Shown here piece after piece: positions 52,704-61,504 of a stretch of DNA of 64,000 nt (positions within the stretch are counted from its first letter, which is position 1; each line of letters opens with the position of its first letter). The notes under the pieces are model-generated. The model was not told the DNA's origin. It ran no database searches and worked only from the letters and a program-made list of their open reading frames with translations. Origin of the DNA: CAZAPG01 sp964486935 (GTDB taxonomy: Bacteria > Chloroflexota > Anaerolineae > 4572-78 > J111); NCBI GenBank assembly GCA_964486935.1, contig CAZAPG010000034.1, forward strand, positions 15,399 through 79,398, written 5' to 3'. Both the position numbers and the translations under genes were made by a program.

Positions 52704-52763
52704 TACGTTACCCCCGAATTATCGAGATGATACAAACAAACTTTGTCAGAAAGTCAACCAACC

Positions 52764-53540
52764 ATGTTAGAAGAGGTCAATATTTTTAGCCGGCGCCAGC
52801 GCACGGCTGCCTGGCTGGTGCATCTTTTTACGGCCAGCGGGGCGGCGTTTGGCCTGGGGGCTTTGTGGGCAATTCATAAAGGATATTTTATTGCGGCCTT
52901 CTGGTTAATGGGCATTACTATCATTATCGACTCGGTGGATGGGTTGCTGGCCCGGCGAGCGCAAACTAAAGAGGCTGCCCCCAAAATTGATGGCGCACTG
53001 CTGGATAATATTGTTGATTATTTTACTTACGTTCTTGTGCCGGCCTTTTTTCTGTTAGTAACCGATTTGCTCCCCCCCGGCTGGGCTTTTGGCGGCGTTT
53101 TGGCGATGGTGCTGGCTTCGGCCTATCAATTTACCCAACCCGACGCCAAAACCGACGACCATTTTTTTAAGGGATTCCCCAGCTACTGGAATATTGTGGT
53201 TTTTTATCTTTTCTTCTGGCAGCTATCCTCCTGGACGAACCTGTTTATTATTTTGCTGCTGGCCTTGCTGGTTTTTGTGCCAATTAAATATATGTATCCC
53301 TCCCGGCTGGAATATTTAACGCCCAATCGCTGGTTGCGGCTGGGCGTTTTACTGGCCACAATCATTTGGGGGGTGGCGACAGCCGGGATGCTTTTTGTTT
53401 ACCCGGACAGCAATCCGCTGTTTGTGGCAATTTCTATGGGATATTGTGTGTTCTATGCCGGCCTCAGTATCTATCGCACCCTGGTGCCGGTAGATGAGGC
53501 GACATTCACAAGCAAGGATACCTACTTGCCCACCAAGTAA
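52764..53540 (+). CDS. CDP-alcohol phosphatidyltransferase, phosphatidylcholine synthase-like
   Basis: A 258-residue inner-membrane enzyme with about eight hydrophobic segments. The signature D-x2-DG-x2-AR...G-x3-D-x3-D is present as DSVDGLLARRAQTKEAAP followed by DGALLDNIVD. The whole protein is close to Pcs, which joins choline to CDP-diacylglycerol to make phosphatidylcholine. The start is uncertain: ATG at 52764 or an in-frame TTG at 52743; neither has a good ribosome site. The universal stress gene follows by 15 bases. Confidence 0.85.
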   Translation: MLEEVNIFSRRQRTAAWLVHLFTASGAAFGLGALWAIHKGYFIAAFWLMGITIIIDSVDGLLARRAQTKEAAPKIDGALLDNIVDYFTYVLVPAFFLLVTDLLPPGWAFGGVLAMVLASAYQFTQPDAKTDDHFFKGFPSYWNIVVFYLFFWQLSSWTNLFIILLLALLVFVPIKYMYPSRLEYLTPNRWLRLGVLLATIIWGVATAGMLFVYPDSNPLFVAISMGYCVFYAGLSIYRTLVPVDEATFTSKDTYLPTK

Positions 53541-53555
53541 CCACAGGAGCCAGGT

Positions 53556-53975
53556 ATGTTCACCAAAATTGTAGTTGCGATTGATGGTTCTGAATACAGC
53601 GACAAAGCTGTAGATGCGGCTAAAAAAATGGCGCAATGTTTTGGGTCAACGGTGTGGCTGGTGCACGCTTATAAACACGTTTCTGATTTGTACGGTTACA
53701 ATGAATACGAACAACTGGTTTCTAAACGCGAGGCTGCCGGCCAGGTTGTTTTGGACCGCGCTCGCCAAATGTTTGAAGATACCTCTATAGAAGTAGAAGA
53801 AGAATTGCTGGAAGAACCCGCCGCCGAAGCCATCATCACTGTAGCCGAAACCCGCCAGGCCGATTTAATTATTATGGGTTCGCGGGGGTTAGGCTCGTTG
53901 CAGGGGTTAATTTTTGGCAGCGTCAGCAGCAAAGTGGCGCAATATGCCCCCTGCCCGGTGATGCTGGTCCGCTAG
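53556..53975 (+). CDS. Universal stress protein (UspA family)
   Basis: A 139-residue UspA-fold protein. It starts KIVVAIDGSEYSDKAVDAA and ends with the ATP-binding pattern MGSRGLGSLQGLIFGSVSSKV (G-x2-G-x9-G-S). Such proteins respond to starvation or redox stress. CCACAGGAGCC precedes the ATG. Confidence 0.93.
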   Translation: MFTKIVVAIDGSEYSDKAVDAAKKMAQCFGSTVWLVHAYKHVSDLYGYNEYEQLVSKREAAGQVVLDRARQMFEDTSIEVEEELLEEPAAEAIITVAETRQADLIIMGSRGLGSLQGLIFGSVSSKVAQYAPCPVMLVR

Positions 53976-53981
53976 CTAAAT

Positions 53982-54800
53982 TTACGGCCCGCCATGTTCA
54001 GCAATAAAGGCCGCCAGCCCCGCTTTGTACTGGTTGCCAGATAGAATAAACCCCTCGTTGTGCCCGCCAATAAGTTGCAAAAACGCTTTGGGCTGGTTGG
54101 CAGCCTTAAACAGTTGTTGCCCGTGGTCGTAGGGAATCACGTCATCATCCGGGCTGTGAATAATTAGAATGGGTACGTTAATTTGAGGCAGGCGGGCCAG
54201 CGTGTCGTATTGAATCCGCGCCAGCAACCTGACCGGCAAAAACGGAAACTGCCTGACCCCCATATCCGGCACTGAAGTAAAGGTGGATTCTAAAATGAGC
54301 AGCCGGGGCGGGTGTTGCTGGGCCAGCCAGGCCGCCACCGCGCCCCCCAGCGAGCGGCCAAACAAAATTATCTGGCCGGGAGCAAACCCCCGCTCTTCGG
54401 TTAAATAGCGCCAGGCAGCCTGGGCGTCAAGATAAGTGCCGGCCTCGCTGGGGCTGCCTTCGCTTTGGCCATAGCCTCGATAGTCGATAATCAACACATT
54501 CAACCCTAACTCGTGAAACAGTTTGATTGTTTGTAGCCGGTGCGAGATGTTGCCGGCATTGCCGTGAAAAAACAACACCACCTTTTGGGCGTCATCAACC
54601 GGTACAAACCAGCCCGATATGTTGATGCCGTCATCGGTTGTTAGGGTGACAGACTCATAAGGCAAGCCAATGCTGGCCGGGGTGGCTCCCACATAGCGGG
54701 TGGGAAAATAAACAAAGCGGGCCTGCAACACAAACACCAGCAGCGTCAGAACTATGTAAAAAATCAGGGCAATGGCAATAGTTGTCAACATCATCCGCAT
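53982..54800 (-). CDS. Membrane-anchored alpha/beta hydrolase (S33/BEM46-like)
   Basis: A 272-residue hydrolase. The N-terminal hydrophobic anchor covers about residues 3-27. The oxyanion motif FFHGNAGN is near 79, YRGYGQSEG near 105, the nucleophile Ser is in FGRSLGGAVA near 148, Asp in HSPDDDVIPY near 215 and His in GGHNEGF near 248. It belongs to the BEM46/YfhR group of hydrolases with unknown substrates. It is convergent with the stress-protein gene, six bases away. Confidence 0.88.
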   Translation of the reverse strand: MRMMLTTIAIALIFYIVLTLLVFVLQARFVYFPTRYVGATPASIGLPYESVTLTTDDGINISGWFVPVDDAQKVVLFFHGNAGNISHRLQTIKLFHELGLNVLIIDYRGYGQSEGSPSEAGTYLDAQAAWRYLTEERGFAPGQIILFGRSLGGAVAAWLAQQHPPRLLILESTFTSVPDMGVRQFPFLPVRLLARIQYDTLARLPQINVPILIIHSPDDDVIPYDHGQQLFKAANQPKAFLQLIGGHNEGFILSGNQYKAGLAAFIAEHGGP

Positions 54801-54861
54801 TTTATTTTAACCGTAAAGCGACCATTTCCAAGAAACCTCTGTAAAGATGGGGGGTAAATCC

Positions 54862-54890
54862 TTTCTCAATTTCAGGGTTTGTGCTAAAAT
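54862..54890 (+). promoter_or_regulatory. Probable aspS promoter
   Basis: An extended -10 TGC-TAAAAT (-10 at 54885-54890) is preceded, after 17 bases, by a weak -35 TTTCTC (54862-54867). The same TGCTAAAAT occurs in the recA promoter and in two promoters at the left end. Confidence 0.55.
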
Positions 54891-54961
54891 CAACTAGAAT
54901 CACGCCGGGGTGGTTGCACAATGTTGCAGCCTCCCCAAATTTTTTGTAACAGAGGAACCAT

Positions 54962-56737
54962 ATGTTCAGAACCCATACTTGCAACCAACTTCGCGCTGAA
55001 AACATCGGCCAGGAGACAACGCTGGCGGGTTGGGTGCATCGCTGGCGAGACCACGGCGGCCTGATTTTTATTGACCTGCGCGACCGCTGGGGGTTGACCC
55101 AAATTGTGTTCGACCCCGATGTTAACGCCGAAGCGCACCAAACCGCCCGCAACTTAAGAAACGAGTACGTTATCCGGGTAACAGGTCGGGTGCGCCCTCG
55201 TCCGGCGGGCCAGGAAAATACCAACCTCGATACCGGCGCAATAGAGGTTGAAATTCAGCAGCTCAAAATTCTCAACAAAGCCAAAACGCCGCCGTTCGAC
55301 ATTAACAAAGAGTCTCCTGTGGATGAGAGTATCCGGCTGCGCTATCGCTATTTAGACCTGCGGCGCGAGCGTATGCAGCGCAACCTGGTGCTGCGCCACC
55401 ATGCGGTGCGATACATTCGCAATTTCCTGTCCGACGAGGGGTTTATAGAAGTTGAAACCCCCATTCTGTTTAAAACCACGCCCGAAGGCGCGCGCGATTA
55501 TCTGGTTCCCAGCCGGGTGCATCCGGGCAAGTTTTACGCGTTGCCGCAAAGCCCGCAGCAGCTTAAACAATTGCTGATGGTAGCCGGCTTTGACCGTTAT
55601 TTTCAAATTGCCCGCTGTTTTAGAGATGAAGACCAGCGCGGCGATCGCCAGCCGGAATTTACCCAGCTAGACGTGGAGATGAGTTTTGTTACCCAAAACG
55701 ACATTCTGGATGTGATTGAGCGGATGATGACCGGGCTGGTAGAAACGGTGGCCCCGGATAAGTCAATTTTTCGCAAACCCTTTCCCCGGCTCAACTATCA
55801 CGATGTGATGAACCGCTATGGCCGCGACAACCCCGATATTCGCTTTGGCCTGGAGTTAAGCGACATTAGCCAGCTTGTGGCCCGCAGCGAATTTAAGGTT
55901 TTTAGCGGAACCGTTGCCGCCGGCGGTCTGGTCAAAGGCATTAATGCCAAGGGGTTGGGTCACTACAGCCGCAAACAAATTGATGAGTTGACCGATTTTG
56001 TAAAGGATTTTGGGGCCAAAGGGCTGGCCTATCTGGTGGTCGAAGCAGAAAATGGACAACCCGTGGGCGGACGCTCCTCGTTTGCCAAATTCCTTTCCGC
56101 CGGCGAGGTCAGCGCCATTATCAAACAACTGCAAGGCCAGCCGGGCGACCTGCTGCTCTTTGTGGCCGACAGTTGGGAAGTTGCCAACGAGTCGATGGGC
56201 CGGCTGCGGTTGGAGTTGGGCGACCGGCTGGGCCTGCGCGATGACAACGCGCTGGCCTTCTGCTGGGTGCTGGACTTTCCGTTTTTGATGTGGAATGAAG
56301 AAGAACAGCGCTGGGACCCCAGCCACCATCTGTTTACCGCTCCGGTAGAGGCGGATATTCCCCTGCTGGACACCGACCCCGGTAAGGCGCGGGGCCAACA
56401 ACACGATCTGGTGCTGAACGGTTACGAGATTGCCGGCGGCAGCGTCAGAATTCATCAGCGAGAGTTGCAGGAAAAGGTGTTTGGCCTAATCGGCCTGGAA
56501 ATGGAGGTTGCTAAAGAGCGATTTGGACATATGCTAGAGGCGTTTGAGTTTGGCACTCCTCCGCATGGCGGCATTGCCCCCGGCATCGACCGGCTGGTGA
56601 TGCTGCTGGCCGGCGAGCCAAACATCCGCGAGGTGATTGCCTTCCCCAAAAGCCAGAACGCCCTCGATTTGATGGCCGGCGCGCCTACGGATGTTTCGGA
56701 GCAGCAACTCAAAGAGCTGAATATCAAATTGCGGTAA
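54962..56737 (+). CDS. aspS: Aspartyl-tRNA synthetase
   Basis: A 591-residue class II synthetase, the normal length of the bacterial type that includes a GAD insertion domain. The N-terminal OB-fold (LAGWVHRWRDHGGLIFIDLRDRWG) binds the anticodon. Motif 2 is FRDEDQRGDRQPEFTQLD near residue 220, and motif 3 is PHGGIAPGIDRLVMLL near 535. It charges tRNA-Asp; whether it also charges tRNA-Asn cannot be read here. AGAGGAACC precedes the ATG. Confidence 0.96.
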   Translation: MFRTHTCNQLRAENIGQETTLAGWVHRWRDHGGLIFIDLRDRWGLTQIVFDPDVNAEAHQTARNLRNEYVIRVTGRVRPRPAGQENTNLDTGAIEVEIQQLKILNKAKTPPFDINKESPVDESIRLRYRYLDLRRERMQRNLVLRHHAVRYIRNFLSDEGFIEVETPILFKTTPEGARDYLVPSRVHPGKFYALPQSPQQLKQLLMVAGFDRYFQIARCFRDEDQRGDRQPEFTQLDVEMSFVTQNDILDVIERMMTGLVETVAPDKSIFRKPFPRLNYHDVMNRYGRDNPDIRFGLELSDISQLVARSEFKVFSGTVAAGGLVKGINAKGLGHYSRKQIDELTDFVKDFGAKGLAYLVVEAENGQPVGGRSSFAKFLSAGEVSAIIKQLQGQPGDLLLFVADSWEVANESMGRLRLELGDRLGLRDDNALAFCWVLDFPFLMWNEEEQRWDPSHHLFTAPVEADIPLLDTDPGKARGQQHDLVLNGYEIAGGSVRIHQRELQEKVFGLIGLEMEVAKERFGHMLEAFEFGTPPHGGIAPGIDRLVMLLAGEPNIREVIAFPKSQNALDLMAGAPTDVSEQQLKELNIKLR

Positions 56738-56773
56738 AAACAATCACCGCCAAAAACTAAAAATTAGCGCAGA

Positions 56774-56804
56774 CCGTGGAGGTTTTCAAAACCTCTGCGG
56801 CCTA
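56774..56804. repeat. Imperfect palindrome after aspS
   Basis: GACCGTGGAGGTTTT faces AAAACCTCTGCGGCC with a central tc and three mismatches in 15 pairs. It resembles the element at 32887-32919. Confidence 0.5.
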
Positions 56805-56824
56805 TCTAATAGGCGCTATTTACC

Positions 56825-56853
56825 AAGGAGCGTAACCGGTACGCTCCTTTTTT
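56825..56853 (+). terminator. Terminator of aspS
   Basis: aaggagcgta (56825-56834) and tacgctcctt (56840-56849) form a perfect 10-bp stem with a 5-base loop followed by a run of six T. The T-run reaches the stop codon of the convergent Bat operon. Confidence 0.88.
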
Positions 56854-57673
56854 ATTCTACCATGACCGGCTCAATTGCCTCGGTGGGAACCCAGCCCTGA
56901 AAATCGTTGCCGGGCAGGGCAATGCGCCGCCAGCCGGGCCGGCTCTCCAGCAGGCGCACTTCTGCGCCGGCGTGCAGGGTGAATTCTACCAAATATTGCT
57001 CACCCGAACCGGGGCCGCTGGTTACGTCAACCTCTTGGGCCACAATTACGGCCGGAGGCGAGGTGTTTTGTAAATAGTAGCGATTGGCCATTGAAATAAC
57101 GCCCAGCGCCAAAAAGATGCCCAAAATGGCCATTGCCCACAGGCTTGCGCGTTGCATCCGTTTAAAGAGAATGGCCACCACGGCCAAAGCGCAAATGAGC
57201 AGCCATAGAATTAAGGCCAGCGCCAACGCCTCGTTGAGGGTAAGCCATTCTTCGGCAATTTGCACAAAATTGGTCAGCAGCCCCTCATCCGACCCTTCGA
57301 GCCGGTCCAGGGTTTGCGTGCGGGCCACCGCCAGATTAGCCGTCACGTCGCGGTCGCGTGGGTTTAGGTAGTGCGCCCGGCGGTAGTTAAGAATGGCCCG
57401 CCCCAAATCGCCCTGCTTGTAATAGGCGTTGCCTAAATTGTAATACAGGGCGCTATCCCGCACTCCGGCGGCCACAATCGACTCATAGACCTGAACGGCC
57501 TCGCTGTATCGGCCAGATTCGTAATGCTGGTTGCCCACGCGCATCGCTTCCGGGGGGCTAACCGATTGGGCCAGCGTTAGCGAGGTTAAACTAAACAGAA
57601 CCATCAGCGCGGTGATAACCGCGTAAAGGGAAGGGGCTGTAAATTTTGGGGTTGGTAAGCGCAACGTTTTCAC
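56852..57673 (-). CDS. TPR and SH3-type protein, BatE-like
   Basis: A 273-residue exported membrane protein. The signal sequence ends near ALAQS (about residue 36). TPR repeats follow (AMRVGNQHYESGRYSEAVQVYESIVAAG, LYYNLGNAYYKQGDLGRAILNYRRA), then two hydrophobic segments near 145-200, and a C-terminal bacterial SH3 domain (VDVTSGPGSGEQYLVEFTLHAGAEV, then WVPTEAIEPV). It matches BatE of aerotolerance operons. The GTG start overlaps the BatD stop by four bases. Confidence 0.83.
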   Translation of the reverse strand: MKTLRLPTPKFTAPSLYAVITALMVLFSLTSLTLAQSVSPPEAMRVGNQHYESGRYSEAVQVYESIVAAGVRDSALYYNLGNAYYKQGDLGRAILNYRRAHYLNPRDRDVTANLAVARTQTLDRLEGSDEGLLTNFVQIAEEWLTLNEALALALILWLLICALAVVAILFKRMQRASLWAMAILGIFLALGVISMANRYYLQNTSPPAVIVAQEVDVTSGPGSGEQYLVEFTLHAGAEVRLLESRPGWRRIALPGNDFQGWVPTEAIEPVMVE

Positions 57674-59448
57674 CGTCGTTTGCCCAGCGCCTTTTCAAGG
57701 CTGTTGATCAGGTGTTGGGTGTCAACAATAATTGATTGGCCATCACCTTCGGTAATGGGGGCAAAGCGGCCCACATCAATCCGGTGCAAAATTTCTCTGA
57801 CGCGCTCAATCAGCGCCAGGTCTAGCCCCGATTCCCGCAGCAGGTTGATGAGGCCCTCGGTGGTGAGGCCGGCGGTTGGTTTGTTGAGCTTGTCTGACAA
57901 ATAGCCCAGCAGCGCCCGCCCGGCGGCATCGGCCTGGCGGGTGACGCCGCCGTTTTGGGCGTCGGACAAAATTTTAAAGGCAGTTCGCCGCGCCCGCACA
58001 TCTCTGGCAAAGGCAATATCGTGCTGCAAGCGGAGTTGTCGCTTGCGCCACACCTGCACCGCGCCCACCATGAGCATTGGCGCAACCCACAGGCAGGCAA
58101 AAACAGACCAGCCTGCTGTTGACCACCCCCCTGCGGTACTTAATGATGAAGGAGCCGGTTTGATGTGGCGAATATCGGTGAGAGGTAATTCTGCCGGTAG
58201 CGGGTTATTATCATCGCTGGCCGGAACCGGCGGGGGCGGCGGCGCAGAGTCATCTGGTTGAACGGTCAGGAGGATGGGGTCGGTGGCGATGGTCCGGTAA
58301 GCTTCGGCCTGGGGGTCGTAGTAACTAAAGCTGATGGCGGGGAAGGTGTGCTGGCCGGGGCGGCCTGGCACAATCAGGCGCTCAAAACTGCGTTTGCCGG
58401 TCATTCTTCCGCTGCCGGTTTCTGTAGTGGTGCTGGCCTGGCTCTCAAACACGCGCCAGTTGGGCAAATCGGGCAATTGGGGTTCAACCAGCGTTTGAAT
58501 ATTACCGGCGCCTTCAATTTCAATGAGCAGTGTCACCGGTTCGTTGACTTTGGTTTCAGTCTGGCTGAGGCTGGCAGAAATTTCAAACTGGCCTACCGCG
58601 CCGGTAAAATCTTCTGGCGCGTTGGGGGGCAGGGGCCTGACTTCCACCTCAACCGGGTTTGTTTCCAGCTTGACATCCGGGGAGAAGAGTCCACCCGGAA
58701 TTACCAGCGTGGCCGGCTGAATGGTAACGTTACCCAGGTTGGCCGGAAACAGAGCGGTTAAAATTTCTGTAACCAGATATTGCCGCCCGCTGGCTTCGGT
58801 GTTGTAGTGCGGTTGGGCCAGAATTTCGCTGCTCCAGAAATCGGTAAAGCTGGGGGGTTGGTAGTCGGGCTGGCCAAAAAAATTGGTGGCCTGGTAAAGT
58901 CTAAAAGTGTAAATTATTTGCTCGCCCAGGTAAGGGGTGGGGTTGCTTACTTCGGCCTCAATAAAGAAATCTTGCCCTTGCAGGGTATCGGGCGCTTCGG
59001 TTTCGGGGATATCTTCGCCGGGCGGGTTGATGAGGGCGCTGCTGCCCAGTACTTCAACCGGAATCGGGTCGGTTTGGTAAATTTGCCCGCCCAGGTTTAC
59101 GCTAATGGCGCCAATAACCAGGTTGCCTTCTTTAAGCGGCTGCAAGCGGTAAATGAAAATTTTTTGAGAGGACATTTTACCGTTGATAATACTAACCTGG
59201 GTTGAGGTGCTGCTGCTAACCACCACAAAATCCTGTAGCTGGGCCAGGTCGGGGTTGGGGATGGTGAGGAAATCGCCGCTGATGGTGATGTTGAGGGTGA
59301 GTTGCTCGTCGATGGTTAAGCGGGTGGGTTCGGCTCTGGCGGTGATGGGGTTTTGCGCCCGCGCGCCCTGGCTCAGTAAAAGCCCCAAAAGTAGCGCGAT
59401 GCCGATAGCCGTTATTAATTTGTAGCGACGCGCAAGTTGGAGAGTCAT
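57670..59448 (-). CDS. BatD-family protein
   Basis: A 592-residue exported protein with one C-terminal membrane segment. The signal sequence ends at GARAQ (about residue 31). Ig-like oxygen-tolerance/BatD repeats follow: EPTRLTIDEQLTLNITISG, GEQIIYTFRLYQATNFFGQP, TKVNEPVTLLIEIEGAGNIQ. A Pro-rich stretch precedes the membrane segment near 445, and a cytoplasmic helical tail ends the protein. It functions with the BatA and BatB VWA proteins. The ATG at 59448 lacks a clear ribosome site; a TTG at 59463 is in frame. Confidence 0.85.
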   Translation of the reverse strand: MTLQLARRYKLITAIGIALLLGLLLSQGARAQNPITARAEPTRLTIDEQLTLNITISGDFLTIPNPDLAQLQDFVVVSSSTSTQVSIINGKMSSQKIFIYRLQPLKEGNLVIGAISVNLGGQIYQTDPIPVEVLGSSALINPPGEDIPETEAPDTLQGQDFFIEAEVSNPTPYLGEQIIYTFRLYQATNFFGQPDYQPPSFTDFWSSEILAQPHYNTEASGRQYLVTEILTALFPANLGNVTIQPATLVIPGGLFSPDVKLETNPVEVEVRPLPPNAPEDFTGAVGQFEISASLSQTETKVNEPVTLLIEIEGAGNIQTLVEPQLPDLPNWRVFESQASTTTETGSGRMTGKRSFERLIVPGRPGQHTFPAISFSYYDPQAEAYRTIATDPILLTVQPDDSAPPPPPVPASDDNNPLPAELPLTDIRHIKPAPSSLSTAGGWSTAGWSVFACLWVAPMLMVGAVQVWRKRQLRLQHDIAFARDVRARRTAFKILSDAQNGGVTRQADAAGRALLGYLSDKLNKPTAGLTTEGLINLLRESGLDLALIERVREILHRIDVGRFAPITEGDGQSIIVDTQHLINSLEKALGKRR

Positions 59449-59456
59449 AAAATTAT

Positions 59457-60221
59457 TTACCAATCTTTGGCCGGAGGCAGGCCGGGCGCAAAGTGGCCCT
59501 GTTGTAATCGCTCTTGCAGGGTTTGGTTATTTTGCCCCAGAGCATCGAGTAGCTGTTCGGCTTCTTGCGGGGTCAGGCCGCGTGAGCCGCCGGATGGCTG
59601 CTGCTCCTGGGGTTGCTGGCCCGATTGTCCGGGTTCATCAGATTCTGGCTGGCCGCCGCCGCCCTGTTGCTGTTGCTGGTCGCCCTGGCCCTGTTGCTGC
59701 GGCTGGTCGCCCTGGCCTTGCTGTTGCTGTTGTTGCTGCTGAGATTGCCCGCTGCTGCCGCCCTGTTGCTGTTGCTGCATTTGCTGCTGCTGTTCCTGTA
59801 GATTTTTCAGGGCCAGTTCCAGATTGTATTTTGCCTGCTCATCTTCGGGGTTCAGTTTGAGGGCTTCTTTGTAGGCTTCGATGGCGGCTTCCCAATCTTC
59901 GGCTCTAAAATAGGTGTTGCCCAAATTGTAGTAAGAGTTTTGGGCCAGCTCACCTTCGGCGCTGCGGATAGCCTGCTTGGATTGCGCCGCGGCCGACTCC
60001 AGGTTGCCCTGGCGGTGAAAGGCGTTGCCGGCGTTGTAGTAAGGTTGGGGCAGGTCGGGGTTTTCGCGTTGAGCGGCGATGTAGTCGTCTACGGCCTCGG
60101 TGTATTTTTGGGCCTCGTAATCTTTGTTGCCGGCGTTGTTGTAACTGGCCGCCGATGCGCCGCAAGCGGTTAGCCAGGTTAGCGTCACCAAAATTATAAT
60201 CAGTTGGCTTTTTTGTTTCAT
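59457..60221 (-). CDS. BatC-like TPR lipoprotein
   Basis: A 254-residue lipoprotein. The lipobox LTAC places Cys near residue 20. TPR repeats follow (NNAGNKDYEAQKYTEAVDDY, PYYNAGNAFHRQGNLESAAAQ, YNLGNTYFRAEDWEAAIEAYKEAL). A long Gln-rich, Gly/Pro-containing region covers about 145-215, and the tail GGSRGLTPQEAEQLLDALGQNNQTLQERL is typical of BatC. The Gln-rich part is in-frame low complexity and will vary between strains. Confidence 0.86.
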   Translation of the reverse strand: MKQKSQLIIILVTLTWLTACGASAASYNNAGNKDYEAQKYTEAVDDYIAAQRENPDLPQPYYNAGNAFHRQGNLESAAAQSKQAIRSAEGELAQNSYYNLGNTYFRAEDWEAAIEAYKEALKLNPEDEQAKYNLELALKNLQEQQQQMQQQQQGGSSGQSQQQQQQQQGQGDQPQQQGQGDQQQQQGGGGQPESDEPGQSGQQPQEQQPSGGSRGLTPQEAEQLLDALGQNNQTLQERLQQGHFAPGLPPAKDW

Positions 60222-60275
60222 CAGGTGACTCCTGTGAAAATAGACCCCCTCCCTACTCTTTCAGAGCGCAAGCAG

Positions 60276-60298
60276 CCCTCCCCCTGCCAGGGGGAGGG
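60276..60298. repeat. GC-rich hairpin in the batB-batC gap
   Basis: ccctccccctg (60276-60286) and cagggggaggg (60288-60298) are complementary with a one-base centre. It sits in the 213-base gene-free gap between the batB stop and batC start, next to gttagcgac and an aatgatacgctt segment that also occurs near 33092. It appears to be a dispersed repeat rather than a terminator. Confidence 0.65.
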
Positions 60299-60434
60299 AG
60301 TCGCGTTAGCGACGGGTGGGGGTGGGTTAAATTTTCATTCCTGGTTGCCGTCCCTTTGGGACTGTCGCAATGGTTACTTGATTACCCTAATGATACGCTT
60401 CGGGCCACACTCCGCGTTACCTGGCGCGTGGTTT

Positions 60435-61499
60435 TTACGACTTGCTGGTTTGGCGCAGGCCGGTAGCCAGCCCGGCTGTCTCTGGCTGGGCGGCGGTTTT
60501 GGCGCGAATCCGGTCGGGAATGAGTTCAATAATTGTCAGGGCAATGATTGCCAAAAACAAAAACCATTGAAAGCGCTCAACGCCGCGCGTTTCAAAGCGG
60601 CTTTCCAATTCGCTGGTTTGCAAATCGCTTATTTCGCTGGCTAAAAAGCCAACTTCGCGGCCATCGGCTGTGGCCCTAAAATAGCGGCCATCGCTCATCA
60701 GGGCTATTTGTTGCAGGGTCACTTCGTCTAGGCGAGTGATAACAGTTTCGCCCTGTGAGTCTTTTTTATACTCAATCAGGTTGCCAAGCCGGTCGTACAC
60801 GGGAATTGGCTCTCCATCGGGTGAGCCAAAGCCAATGGCGTAAATAATAATGCCCTGCTCAACCGCTTCTTGAGTGGCAGCCAGCACGTCGCCTTCGTGG
60901 CTTTCGCCGTCGGTGAGCAATACAATTACCTTTTGGGTGGCCCGGTCCTGGTTAAAGCCGGTCATAGCAATCCGAATCGCCTCGGCCATAGCGGTGCCGG
61001 GCCTGGAAATCAGCTCCGGGTGGGCGGCATCCAGAAACATTCGGGCGGTGGCAAAATCTGAGGTAAGCGGAAACTGGATGAAGGCGGCGCCGGAAAAGAG
61101 CACCAGCCCCATTTCGTTGCCTTCCAGCCGGTCCATCAACTCGCTAATTTCAAGTTTGGCGCGGGCCAGCCGGTTGGGTTTAAAGTCTTCGGCCAGCATA
61201 CTTTCTGAAATGTCGAGCGCCACCATTATTTCAACACCGCGTCGCTCAATATATTCTACCTGACTTCCCCACTGAGGTCGAGCCAGGCCGATAATTAACA
61301 GCACCAGCGCGGCAAACCAGAGCCGGTATTGCCATTTGCGCCCGCGCCAGTTGACCGAGGCGCTCAATTTGGCAACCAGGTTGGGCGTGCCCAAACGGGC
61401 CAGCAGGGCTTGTTGTCGGCGGGATAGCAGGGCAAATAAAATACTCAGCATCCCCAGCGGTATCAGGCAGTATAGATAGGAATATTCGGCAAATCTCAT
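60435..61499 (-). CDS. BatB-like VWA-domain membrane protein
   Basis: A 354-residue protein with an N-terminal pair of membrane segments (YLYCLIPLGMLSILFALL; WFAALVLLIIGLARPQWG), a von Willebrand A domain with the metal-site motif DISESM near residue 95 and LLTDGESHEGD near 195, and a C-terminal membrane segment near 320. It matches BatB. The 5-base gap to batA shows cotranscription. Confidence 0.88.
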   Translation of the reverse strand: MRFAEYSYLYCLIPLGMLSILFALLSRRQQALLARLGTPNLVAKLSASVNWRGRKWQYRLWFAALVLLIIGLARPQWGSQVEYIERRGVEIMVALDISESMLAEDFKPNRLARAKLEISELMDRLEGNEMGLVLFSGAAFIQFPLTSDFATARMFLDAAHPELISRPGTAMAEAIRIAMTGFNQDRATQKVIVLLTDGESHEGDVLAATQEAVEQGIIIYAIGFGSPDGEPIPVYDRLGNLIEYKKDSQGETVITRLDEVTLQQIALMSDGRYFRATADGREVGFLASEISDLQTSELESRFETRGVERFQWFLFLAIIALTIIELIPDRIRAKTAAQPETAGLATGLRQTSKS

Positions 61500-61504
61500 A
61501 ATTT

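Noticed and set aside
59570..59780. Long Leu-, Val- and Cys-rich frames on the plus strand opposite batC
   Set aside because: They are antisense readings of the Gln-rich region of BatC and have no ribosome sites or family signals.
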